Source of the DNA: an uncultured Acetatifactor sp.
GTDB lineage: Bacteria > Bacillota > Clostridia > Lachnospirales > Lachnospiraceae
Assembly (NCBI GenBank): GCA_934394515.1
Contig: CAKRRU010000072.1
Coordinates: forward strand, 1-12,778
Reading direction: 5' to 3'
DNA: 12,778 nt
Shown here one piece after another: positions 1-5,418 of this stretch (position 1 is its first letter; every line of letters starts with the position of its first letter). The notes beneath the pieces are model-generated. The model did not search any database and had not been told where the DNA came from. It worked only from the letters and a program-made list of their open reading frames with translations. Both the position numbers and the translations under genes were made by a program.

Positions 1-293
1 CTTCCATCACCCGTCGTTCTCTGGTATATGTTGCCAAGGAATATCTGGGATTGGAAGTAGAAGAGAGAGAAGTATATCTGGACGAAGTAAAAGACTTTGC
101 AGAGGCCGGACTGTGCGGTACCGCCGCAGTAATCTCTCCTGTAGGCAAGATCGTTGACCATGGTAAGGAAATCTGCCTGCCCAGCGGCATGAACGAGATG
201 GGACCTACCACCAAGAAGCTGTATGAGACTCTGACCGGTATCCAGATGGGCAGAATCGAAGCTCCTAAGGGATGGATTCATGTAATCGAGTAA
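1..293 (+). CDS. ilvE: Branched-chain amino acid aminotransferase, C-terminal end (5' truncated)
   Basis: The reading frame is open from position 3 to the TAA at 291-293 and enters from the left edge, so only about the last 96 residues are present. The protein transfers an amino group between glutamate and the branched-chain 2-oxo acids, the last step of valine, leucine and isoleucine synthesis, using pyridoxal phosphate. The visible part fits the C-terminal half of fold-type IV aminotransferases: SITRRSLVYVAKEYLGLEV, then EVFCxGTAA-like text seen here as EAGLCGTAAVISPVGKI, which contributes to the cofactor phosphate pocket, and the end LTGIQMGRIEAPKGW. A TTG at 51 is not a plausible start because homology runs upstream of it. 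A strong terminator follows, so it is transcriptionally separate from the Moco genes. D-amino acid aminotransferases share the fold, but this C-terminus matches IlvE better. Confidence 0.88.
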   Translation, partial: SITRRSLVYVAKEYLGLEVEEREVYLDEVKDFAEAGLCGTAAVISPVGKIVDHGKEICLPSGMNEMGPTTKKLYETLTGIQMGRIEAPKGWIHVIE

Positions 294-311
294 TTAACCT
301 ATTGTAAAAAG

Positions 312-342
312 ACGCTTTCGGTCGAAAGACCGGAAGTGTTTT
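312..342 (+). terminator. Intrinsic terminator after ilvE
   Basis: A 12-bp stem (312-323 with 328-339, one G-U pair) closes on a GAAA tetraloop and runs into a short T tract. It lies 18 nt past the ilvE stop codon. Confidence 0.88.
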
Positions 343-370
343 CTATATGAGCGTTTTCTATCATAGAAAA
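338..370. repeat. Direct repeat GTTTTCTAT and small palindrome upstream of a promoter
   Basis: GTTTTCTAT occurs at 338-346 and again at 353-361. The second copy forms a palindrome, TTTTCTAT-C-ATAGAAAA (354-370), that ends 4 nt before the -35 box at 375. It could be an operator for that promoter or simply AT-rich sequence. I see no assigned function. Confidence 0.35.
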
Positions 371-374
371 TTTA

Positions 375-403
375 TTGACTAACAAGATAGAGCGTGATAA
401 GAT
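375..403 (+). promoter_or_regulatory. Sigma-A-type promoter for a putative short antisense RNA
   Basis: TTGACT (375-380), a 17-nt spacer and TAAGAT (398-403) give a good vegetative promoter with a start near 410. No plausible plus-strand gene follows before the terminator at 465-506, so the expected product is a short untranslated RNA converging on the minus-strand peptide gene. Prediction only. Confidence 0.5.
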
Positions 404-409
404 AATGAA

Positions 410-507
410 AAGAAAAAGAGTGCTACCGTACAGCAACGGTTCACCTAGGTTTTCAGTTACCTATCAAAAAAGCAACCTATTCCTGGGGAGGGCGGTTGCT
501 TTTTTGA
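410..507 (+). ncRNA. Putative antisense RNA, about 100 nt, overlapping the 3' end of the small peptide mRNA
   Basis: This RNA would run from the predicted start near 410 to the terminator stem ending at 506. It carries a small hairpin, ACCGT-ACAGCA-ACGGT, and the palindrome ACCTAGGT. Its last 40 nt or so (465-506) are fully complementary to the 3' end of the convergent peptide mRNA. A TCACCT stretch near 450 could also pair with AGGTGA of the leader ribosome site at 635-647, although six bases may be chance. In Bacillus subtilis TxpA/RatA and BsrG/SR4 the antitoxin RNA likewise converges on and overlaps the toxin mRNA 3' end. That analogy, not homology, is the reason for the call. Transcription is not demonstrated. 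Confidence 0.38.
465..506. terminator. Bidirectional intrinsic terminator overlapping the end of the small peptide gene
   Basis: A perfect 13-bp stem, CAAAAAAGCAACC (465-477) with GGTTGCTTTTTTG (494-506), encloses a 16-nt loop. The A/T ends give a T tract on both strands, so it should stop transcription in both directions. On the minus strand the arm encodes the last residues of the small peptide and the stop codon (479-477) sits at the loop edge. Confidence 0.75.
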
Positions 508-605
508 TGTCTATGTTTCCGGGCAGTCTGTACGATACTGATCATTGTTACGATGATCAGTATCGTAACAATAATACCGACGATGCCGACAGTTGTTTCT
601 AACAT
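477..605 (-). CDS. Small single-membrane-span peptide, type I toxin-like (unrecognised family)
   Basis: I do not recognise this protein. The ATG at 605-603 gives 42 residues: a short N-terminus (MLETTVG), an uninterrupted hydrophobic helix at about residues 5-26 (IVGIIVTILIIVTMISIV), and a basic hydrophilic tail (RKHRHQKSNR). Size, one membrane span and a cationic C-terminus fit membrane-acting type I toxins or holin-like peptides. The start has its own weak ribosome site (GAAAGG, 9 nt upstream) and follows the 8-codon leader ORF by 2 nt, so translational coupling is likely. An in-frame ATG at 662 would give 61 residues but has no good ribosome site. The gene ends inside a terminator hairpin, and its core contains a 15-bp inverted repeat, so the mRNA is highly structured. 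It lies divergent to fdhD. It could still be a non-coding region with a chance ORF. Confidence 0.48.
   Translation of the reverse strand: MLETTVGIVGIIVTILIIVTMISIVQTARKHRHQKSNRPPQE
531..570. repeat. Nested inverted repeats with two mutually exclusive hairpins
   Basis: Hairpin A has perfect 15-bp arms (531-545 and 553-567) and a 7-nt loop. Hairpin B has 9-bp arms, TGTTACGAT (546-554) and ATCGTAACA (562-570), and a 7-nt loop. Both use 553-567, so only one can form. The repeat lies in the part of the minus-strand gene coding the hydrophobic helix (ILIIVTMISIV). Confidence 0.8.
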
Positions 606-607
606 CT

Positions 608-634
608 CTATGTACCTTTCAATAGATTTCCCAT
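608..634 (-). CDS. 8-codon leader ORF coupled to the small membrane peptide
   Basis: The ATG at 634-632 begins MGNLLKGT and stops at TAG (610-608); the next ATG (605) is 2 nt on. The ribosome site GGAGGTGAT (647-639, minus strand) is nearly a full match to the 16S anti-Shine-Dalgarno, with 8 nt between GGAGG and ATG. It is much stronger than anything in front of the peptide gene itself. A strong site feeding a tiny ORF that ends at the start of a toxin-like gene is the logic of translational coupling, as in the mok-hok pair of E. coli plasmids. Inferred from sequence only. Confidence 0.45.
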   Translation of the reverse strand: MGNLLKGT

Positions 635-675
635 CTGTATCACCTCCGATAATACACTCCATTTGTCTTTTTCTC

Positions 676-717
676 TTGCAGATGTATCTCTGATGGTGTA
701 AAATGTAAGTGCTTACA
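676..717 (+). promoter_or_regulatory. Promoter of the fdhD-moe-moa-mod operon with overlapping palindromic operator
   Basis: TTGCAG (676-681), a 17-nt spacer and TAAAAT (699-704) form the promoter, with a start near 711. The palindrome TGTAAG-TG-CTTACA (704-717) begins at the last base of the -10 box and covers the start point. The block 699-717 matches 10757-10775, at the formate dehydrogenase promoter, in 17 of 19 positions. A repressor bound here would block initiation. The regulator is not in the window. A leader of about 88 nt follows, with a small hairpin GTTACT/AGTAAC (725-730 and 742-747). Confidence 0.65.
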
Positions 718-722
718 CAAGG

Positions 723-751
723 ATGTTACTATTAGTCGGACAGTAACGCAA
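723..751 (-). promoter_or_regulatory. Weak candidate promoter for the divergent small peptide transcript
   Basis: Reading the minus strand, TTGCGT (751-746), a 17-nt spacer and TAACAT (728-723) make a poor-to-fair vegetative promoter with a start near 716. That start would fall inside the operator palindrome at 704-717, so the same regulator could affect both directions. Both boxes match consensus weakly. Confidence 0.25.
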
Positions 752-798
752 ACATTATTTTAAAATCAAAACCGGATAACGATGGGAGACAGGCTTAA

Positions 799-1647
799 GT
801 GCAGATCAACGACCGTATGGAACAACTGAATAAAGCAATTCCACATCCCTATATGGCAGTGACTTCAGGACTTACGGAAAACGGTGAAGTGACAGCAGAG
901 ACTGCGGAGGCGGAGAAGATTACATCCAAACGGGATATTATCTGCGAGCACTTTCTGGATGTATATGTGAATGAACTGCTGACGTTCCGGTTGACTTGCA
1001 CGGCAGATCATTTAGTGGAACTTATACTTGGCCGACTGTTTACGGAAGGATGGATCCGGGGAGTCAGTGATGTGGAAAGCATCACAATCTGTGAGAGCGG
1101 CAGAAGTGCCAGAGTATTTTTACAGGAAGATTTATGCAGCGAGGACAGTAGGACAGCTTCCGGCAGAGAAGCCACCTGTTGCACGGGGAGCCGGATTTTT
1201 CTGGAGCAAAACGGCAGGAAAGAACTGACGAGACTGCCGCAGGCAGCATGGCAGGAAGAATGGATTTTTGCACTGGCCGAAGAATTCGCCAATGATTCCG
1301 GACTGCACCGGCAGACCGGCGGAACCCATAGCTGTTATCTGGGGACAGAGGGAAAATGTCTCTGTCATATGGAAGATATCGGCAGACACAATGCACTGGA
1401 CAAATGTATCGGATATGCGCTGCGTGAGAAGCTTGATTTGGAAAAATGTATTTTATTTACCACAGGGCGGGTACCTACGGATATGGTACAGAAGGTGATT
1501 GCTGCGGGAATTCCGGTATTGGCATCCAAAGCGGTGCCGACGGATCAGGCGGTGCAGCTGGCAGAAAAATATCATCTTACGCTGATCTGCAGAGCATGGC
1601 CGGATCGCATGGAAATCTACCATGATGGCAGAGTATGCGAGAAATAG
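799..1647 (+). CDS. fdhD: FdhD, formate dehydrogenase sulfurtransferase / accessory protein
   Basis: FdhD takes sulfur from a cysteine desulfurase and passes it to the bis-MGD cofactor of formate dehydrogenase, which needs a terminal sulfido ligand to be active. Of 282 residues, the family marks are RDIICEHFLDVYVNE near 45-59, TGGTHS (173-178), EDIGRHNALDK (192-202), TTGR (221-224) followed by DMVQK, and AGIPVLASKAVPTDQAV. The usual mobile-loop cysteine region (CGxCG in E. coli) is represented here by adjacent C127-C128 in TCCTGSR. The start is GTG at 799; an ATG at 817 is an alternative, and the upstream AGG or GGGAG does not clearly decide between them. It is the first gene of the Moco operon, directly behind the promoter with the shared operator, which suits its dedicated role in maturing the formate dehydrogenase encoded downstream. 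Confidence 0.93.
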   Translation: MQINDRMEQLNKAIPHPYMAVTSGLTENGEVTAETAEAEKITSKRDIICEHFLDVYVNELLTFRLTCTADHLVELILGRLFTEGWIRGVSDVESITICESGRSARVFLQEDLCSEDSRTASGREATCCTGSRIFLEQNGRKELTRLPQAAWQEEWIFALAEEFANDSGLHRQTGGTHSCYLGTEGKCLCHMEDIGRHNALDKCIGYALREKLDLEKCILFTTGRVPTDMVQKVIAAGIPVLASKAVPTDQAVQLAEKYHLTLICRAWPDRMEIYHDGRVCEK

Positions 1648-1691
1648 TAATAGTATCCGGATTATAGTATTGTAGAAAAGGATTGGATAAT

Positions 1692-2891
1692 ATGCAGGAA
1701 TTAGAAGAATGTCTGGAAGCAATGCTGTCGGAGATACAGCCGGTGGAGAGAACAGAATATGTGGCAATTACGGAAGCCGCAGGCAGAGTCATCAGTGAAG
1801 ATATTGTGGCAGACATGATGATTCCGCCCTATCCGAAATCTGCCATGGACGGTTATGCGGTGCGGGCTGAGGATACTTTGGGGGCAGACAGTGATCGTCC
1901 TGTGAGCCTTCGGGTCGTAGGAGAACTGTTTGCCGGAGATTACGATAAGCTTCCCTGTGAAAAAGGCTGTGCGGTAAGAGTGATGACCGGATCTTATGTG
2001 CCGGAAGGATATGATGCTGTGGTCAGACAGGAAGATACGGATTACGGCGAGGCGCAGGTGCAGATTTATCGCGGTGTTAAGACAGGCATGAACTATTGCA
2101 GTGTGGGCGAGGATATCCGTAAGGGAGATCGTATCCTTACAAAAGGCACTCGTCTGACAGCATTACATATCGGATTGCTGGCAAGTCTGGGAATCTGCCG
2201 GGTAGCGGTCTATGAGAAAATGAGATGCAGTATTTTGTCCACGGGATCGGAACTTACGGCACCGGGAAAGGAGCTTGCACCCGGAAAAATATATAATAGC
2301 ATTGCCTACATGCTGCAGGTATCCATGCAAAGTCAGGGAATCTGTGTGTCAGGCGTGGAAATCTGCGCAGACGAAAAAGAAGCTTTGAAGGCAAGTCTGC
2401 AAACGGCATTGGCAGAGTCGGATCTTGTGATCACCACAGGAGGCGTGTCCGTTGGAAAAAAAGATCTGCTGCCTGTCGTTTTGGAAGAGATCGGTGCAAA
2501 AAAGCTGTTTACCCGGGCAAATATCCAGCCGGGGACGCCGACCATCGGAAGCGTGCTGGATGGAAAGCTGATTTTAAGTCTGTCGGGGAATCCGTATGCG
2601 GCTTATGCCAATTTTGAATATTATTTCTGGGAGATCGCAGCAAGGTTTTCCCATGATATAGCTTACCGTGTGCGGACGCAAGAATCGGTGCTGGACAGTC
2701 CTTATACGAAGGTCAATAAGCTGCGGCGTTTTATCCGGGCTTATGCGGAAGATGGCAGAGTGACATTACCCACAGCGGTACATGCTTCTTCCGTGCTCTC
2801 GAATATGAGAGACTGCAATTGTTTTATTGATCTGGAACCGGGGAGAGAAGTGCACCCGGGAGAGAAAGTACGAATCAGATATTTTAAATAA
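1692..2891 (+). CDS. moeA: Molybdopterin molybdenumtransferase MoeA
   Basis: MoeA inserts molybdate into adenylylated molybdopterin, releasing AMP and giving Moco. The 399-residue protein has the typical length and motifs: PPYPKSAMDGYA (45-56), the GTRLTALHIGLLASLGI linker (about 152-168), STGSE (183-187) opening the MoaB/MogA-like domain, ITTGGVSVGKKD (247-258), and SLSGNPYAAY (296-305), followed by the C-terminal beta-barrel domain. I chose ATG 1692 over the TTG at 1683 because AAAAGGA (1676-1682) is 9 nt before the ATG and abuts the TTG. The gene lies 44 nt after fdhD in the same operon. A second, divergent MoeA-like protein is encoded at 4219-5235, so the two probably have different jobs; this one has the canonical active-site text. 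Confidence 0.95.
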   Translation: MQELEECLEAMLSEIQPVERTEYVAITEAAGRVISEDIVADMMIPPYPKSAMDGYAVRAEDTLGADSDRPVSLRVVGELFAGDYDKLPCEKGCAVRVMTGSYVPEGYDAVVRQEDTDYGEAQVQIYRGVKTGMNYCSVGEDIRKGDRILTKGTRLTALHIGLLASLGICRVAVYEKMRCSILSTGSELTAPGKELAPGKIYNSIAYMLQVSMQSQGICVSGVEICADEKEALKASLQTALAESDLVITTGGVSVGKKDLLPVVLEEIGAKKLFTRANIQPGTPTIGSVLDGKLILSLSGNPYAAYANFEYYFWEIAARFSHDIAYRVRTQESVLDSPYTKVNKLRRFIRAYAEDGRVTLPTAVHASSVLSNMRDCNCFIDLEPGREVHPGEKVRIRYFK

Positions 2892-2896
2892 GTAGA

Positions 2897-3081
2897 TTAC
2901 CGCTTTGAAGCCTAATAACAGGAAGCAGGCGGTAAAATAGAAGCCCAAAATAGGATTTATGATGAAAAATACCGCCTAATATAGAAGAGATAGGAAGCTA
3001 AGCGGTAGGATACGGACAAAGGAATAGAAAAGAAACAAATTTTTACCGCCCAGAGCTAGATAAACAAGATAACAGGCGGTA
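2897..3081. repeat. Three regularly spaced TACCGC...GCGGTA inverted repeats between moeA and mobAB
   Basis: Arms lie at 2898-2903/2929-2934, 2970-2975/3002-3007 and 3044-3049/3076-3081. Inner spacings are 25, 26 and 26 nt, and the units start 72 and 74 nt apart. The first and third units gain a seventh or further pair (TTACCGC/GCGGTAA; TACCGCC/GGCGGTA). Inner sequences are purine-rich and not conserved. They could be three RNA hairpins or paired protein sites about three helical turns apart. No ORF or promoter is apparent in this 204-nt gap. Confidence 0.7.
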
Positions 3082-3095
3082 TAGCAGTCAGGAGA

Positions 3096-4181
3096 ATGGG
3101 TAACACGATGCAGGAGACAGTGAGAACTTTCACCCTCGGCACTGCAGTGCTGGCCGGCGGCAAGAGCAGCCGGATTGGGCAGAATAAGGTCTTAATGGAA
3201 TATCAGAACCGCAGATTCTTAGACAGAATCTGTGAGGAATTGCAGGGCTTCGATGAGGAAACCTGTATTTCTGCTGCCTCTTTCGGAATATATGAGTATC
3301 TGGGACTTCCCGTGGTCTGTGATGAGAACCGCGAGATTGGTCCCATCGAGGGTATCCGTCAGGTCCTGCTGCATACTTCCTGCGATTATGTGTTCGTCTG
3401 CGCCGGAGATATGCCGTTTATCACAGGAGATCTGGTGCGGTATATGGCAGAATTCATTTCTTCGGATTATGACTGCTATTGTATGGTAGACGAGGATCAT
3501 GTGCATCCGCTGTGCGCTGTTTATTCTAAAAAAGTACTGCCTGTGATCGAAGATCTGATCAGACAGGGACAGTATCGCCTGCTGCAGATCCTGCGCAAGG
3601 TGCGGACGAAATATATCCGTCTGGAGAGCAGCTGTTTTGATAAGAAGCAGCTGCGCAATATTAACACCAGAGAAGAATATGAGCGGTTGTCCCTGCCTAT
3701 TGTCTTCTGCGTCAGCGGAATCAAGGACAGCGGGAAGACCGGACTGATCATTAAGCTCATCAATGAGTTCATCCGGGATGGCTACAGCGTGGGCGTGATC
3801 AAGCATGACGGGCATGAATATAGCATGGATCATGACGGAACGGACACCCGGAGGTTTACCGAGGCCGGAGCACAGATCAGTGCCATTTATTCCGGTACAC
3901 AGTCTTCCGTCAATCGGAGCGGTAAGGTATCTGTGGAACAGATGATCGAACAATGTAGTGATGTAGATGTGCTGATTCTGGAAGGTCAGAAGGCTTCTGC
4001 TTATCCGAAAGTGGAAGTGGTGCGCAGAGAGATCTCCGCCAGTCCGGTATGTGATCCGAAGTACCTGATTGCCATTGCCACGGACGTAGTGAAACAGGAT
4101 GCGGTGAGTTGTCCCGTGTATGATATGAGTGATGCGGCAGGGATTTATACCTGCATTTTGAAGTATTTTAGCGTAAGATAA
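3096..4181 (+). CDS. mobAB: MobA-MobB fusion: molybdenum cofactor guanylyltransferase with GTP-binding MobB domain
   Basis: The N-terminal half (about 1-195) is MobA, which joins GMP from GTP to Moco to make the guanine-dinucleotide cofactor used by formate dehydrogenases. Seen are LAGGKSSRIGQNK (19-31), the nucleotide-binding loop, then DENREIGPIEGI (76-87), AGDMPF (103-108) with the metal-binding Asp, and NINTREEY (188-195). The C-terminal half (about 201-361) is MobB, a P-loop GTPase that assists MobA: GIKDSGKT (208-215) and HDGHEYSMDHDGTDTRRF (237-254). In E. coli these are separate proteins; here they form one 361-residue chain. The start is uncertain: GGAG at 3091 is almost touching ATG 3096 and 13 nt before the in-frame ATG 3108. 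A long minus-strand frame opposite it is a shadow. Confidence 0.92.
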   Translation: MGNTMQETVRTFTLGTAVLAGGKSSRIGQNKVLMEYQNRRFLDRICEELQGFDEETCISAASFGIYEYLGLPVVCDENREIGPIEGIRQVLLHTSCDYVFVCAGDMPFITGDLVRYMAEFISSDYDCYCMVDEDHVHPLCAVYSKKVLPVIEDLIRQGQYRLLQILRKVRTKYIRLESSCFDKKQLRNINTREEYERLSLPIVFCVSGIKDSGKTGLIIKLINEFIRDGYSVGVIKHDGHEYSMDHDGTDTRRFTEAGAQISAIYSGTQSSVNRSGKVSVEQMIEQCSDVDVLILEGQKASAYPKVEVVRREISASPVCDPKYLIAIATDVVKQDAVSCPVYDMSDAAGIYTCILKYFSVR

Positions 4182-4218
4182 AATGCGGTTCATTGTGGCG
4201 GGAATGCAAGGAGATACT

Positions 4219-5235
4219 ATGAAACTGATCAGAACAGAAGATGCGGTGGGGCAGGTGCTCTGCCATGATATTACCCAGATCATTCCGGGCGTAGTAAAAG
4301 ATGCGGTATTCCGCAAGGGGCATATCGTCACAAAAGAGGATATTCCTGTATTGTTATCTGTGGGTAAGGAACACCTCTATGTGTGGGAGAAAAAGGAGGG
4401 TATCCTGCACGAGGATGAGGCAGCGGCAATTTTGCGTGATATCTGCATCAATGAAAATATGACAGCGAGCGAACCCAAAGAAGGCAAGATCGAGATCCGG
4501 GCAGCAGCGGACGGATTACTTAAAATCAATTCCGAAAAGCTGCGTGCCGTGAACAGTCTGGGTGAGATGATGATCGCCACGATTCACGGGAATTTTCCGG
4601 TAAAAGCGGGGGACAAGCTGGCGGCTACGCGCATTATTCCACTGGTAATCGAAGAGGAAAAGATGAGAAAGGCGAAGAAAGCAGCCGGTGAAGAACCGCT
4701 TTTGAAGATTCTGCCGATGACGCATAAAAAAGTGGGAATTGTGACTACCGGCAGTGAAGTTTTCAAAGGCAGGATTCCGGATGCTTTCGGACCGGCAATC
4801 CGTAACAAGCTTGCAGCGTATGACACTGAAGTGATCGGACAGGTGATTCTGGATGACTGTCAGGAGGACATTACGGCGGCAATCAATGATTTTGTCAGCA
4901 AGGGTGCGGATATGGTATTATGCACCGGCGGTATGAGCGTGGATCCGGACGACAGAACGCCGGGAGCCATCAAAGCCACAGGGGCGGAGATCATCTCCTA
5001 CGGGGCACCGGTATTGCCGGGGGCCATGTTTCTGCTGGCCTATCTGGGAGAAGTTCCGGTGCTGGGGCTTCCCGGATGCGTCATGTATGCCGGACGGACA
5101 GTGTTCGATCTGGTATTGCCGAGAGTCCTTGCCGGAGAGCGGCTGACAAAAGCGAATCTGGACAGTTACGGCGAAGGCGGACTGTGCCTGAACTGTGAAG
5201 TATGCCACTTCCCTAATTGTGGATTTGGAAAATAA
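4219..5235 (+). CDS. MoeA-like molybdopterin-binding protein with C-terminal cysteine cluster
   Basis: The 338-residue protein contains a MoaB/MogA/MoeA-type molybdopterin-binding domain at about 168-310: VGIVTTGSEVFKGRIPD (172-188), CTGGMSVDPDDRTP (235-248) and LGLPGCVMY (282-290). The N-terminal 160 residues lack the PxPxSxMDGYA text of true MoeA, so it is probably not the canonical Mo insertase. The end, LCLNCEVCHFPNCGFGK (322-338), holds C323, C326, C329 and C334 and could bind a metal or an iron-sulfur cluster. I chose ATG 4219 because AAGGAG (4209-4214) is 4 nt upstream; an in-frame ATG at 4183, right after the mobAB stop, lacks such a site. Its place inside the operon points to a step of Moco synthesis, handling or sensing. 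Exact role unknown. Confidence 0.8.
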   Translation: MKLIRTEDAVGQVLCHDITQIIPGVVKDAVFRKGHIVTKEDIPVLLSVGKEHLYVWEKKEGILHEDEAAAILRDICINENMTASEPKEGKIEIRAAADGLLKINSEKLRAVNSLGEMMIATIHGNFPVKAGDKLAATRIIPLVIEEEKMRKAKKAAGEEPLLKILPMTHKKVGIVTTGSEVFKGRIPDAFGPAIRNKLAAYDTEVIGQVILDDCQEDITAAINDFVSKGADMVLCTGGMSVDPDDRTPGAIKATGAEIISYGAPVLPGAMFLLAYLGEVPVLGLPGCVMYAGRTVFDLVLPRVLAGERLTKANLDSYGEGGLCLNCEVCHFPNCGFGK

Positions 5236-5236
5236 T

Positions 5237-5296
5237 CTTCCCCATAGGAAGTCAGCGTGACTGCTTGCAGGCAAAGCAGACTTCCTATGAGGGAAG
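5237..5296 (+). other. Long imperfect hairpin after the MoeA-like gene (terminator-less or processed)
   Basis: The left arm 5237-5253 pairs with 5279-5296 over 17 bp with a single bulged A at 5290. An inner hairpin, CTGCTT/AAGCAG (5261-5266 with 5274-5279), can compete for the base of the loop. There is no T tract after it, so a simple terminator is unlikely. It could be an RNA stabiliser, a processing site or part of a regulatory RNA together with 5310-5380. Confidence 0.6.
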
Positions 5297-5309
5297 TAAA
5301 CAACCATGA

Positions 5310-5380
5310 GCATGAAGGACGTAAGTCCGGAATGCGAACGGTTGGGACGATTTCGAGAGTGCGTAGCATGGAGAAATCGT
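5310..5380 (+). other. Structured leader upstream of moaC
   Basis: Two hairpins are visible. One is GGAC-GTAA-GTCC (5317-5328), with a GNRA-type loop and an outer GCAT/ATGC pairing (5310-5313 with 5332-5335) across GAA/GGA internal loops. The other is ACGATTTC/GAAATCGT (5347-5354 with 5373-5380) around an 18-nt loop. This could be a cis-acting RNA or a dispersed intergenic repeat. I do not see the Moco riboswitch consensus in it. Confidence 0.42.
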
Positions 5381-5418
5381 GTATTATTGGACATTAGTTA
5401 AAAGGAAGGAAAACAAAA

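Noticed and set aside
375..602. 75-residue plus-strand frame starting at TTG 375
   Set aside because: The supposed start is the -35 box of a promoter, there is no ribosome site, and it runs through the terminator and inverted repeat. Better read as an RNA plus antisense region.
2897..3081. CRISPR-like array
   Set aside because: The recurring unit is only 6-7 bp, alternates in orientation and has no constant repeat of 23 bp or more; no cas genes are nearby.
3219..4331. 370-residue open frame on the minus strand
   Set aside because: It lies wholly opposite the clear MobA-MobB fusion and the start of the next gene, has no recognisable domains or ribosome site, and has the composition expected of an antisense shadow.
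5237..5418. Moco riboswitch before moaC
   Set aside because: The position is right, but I could not match the known consensus elements by eye, so it is reported only as a structured region.
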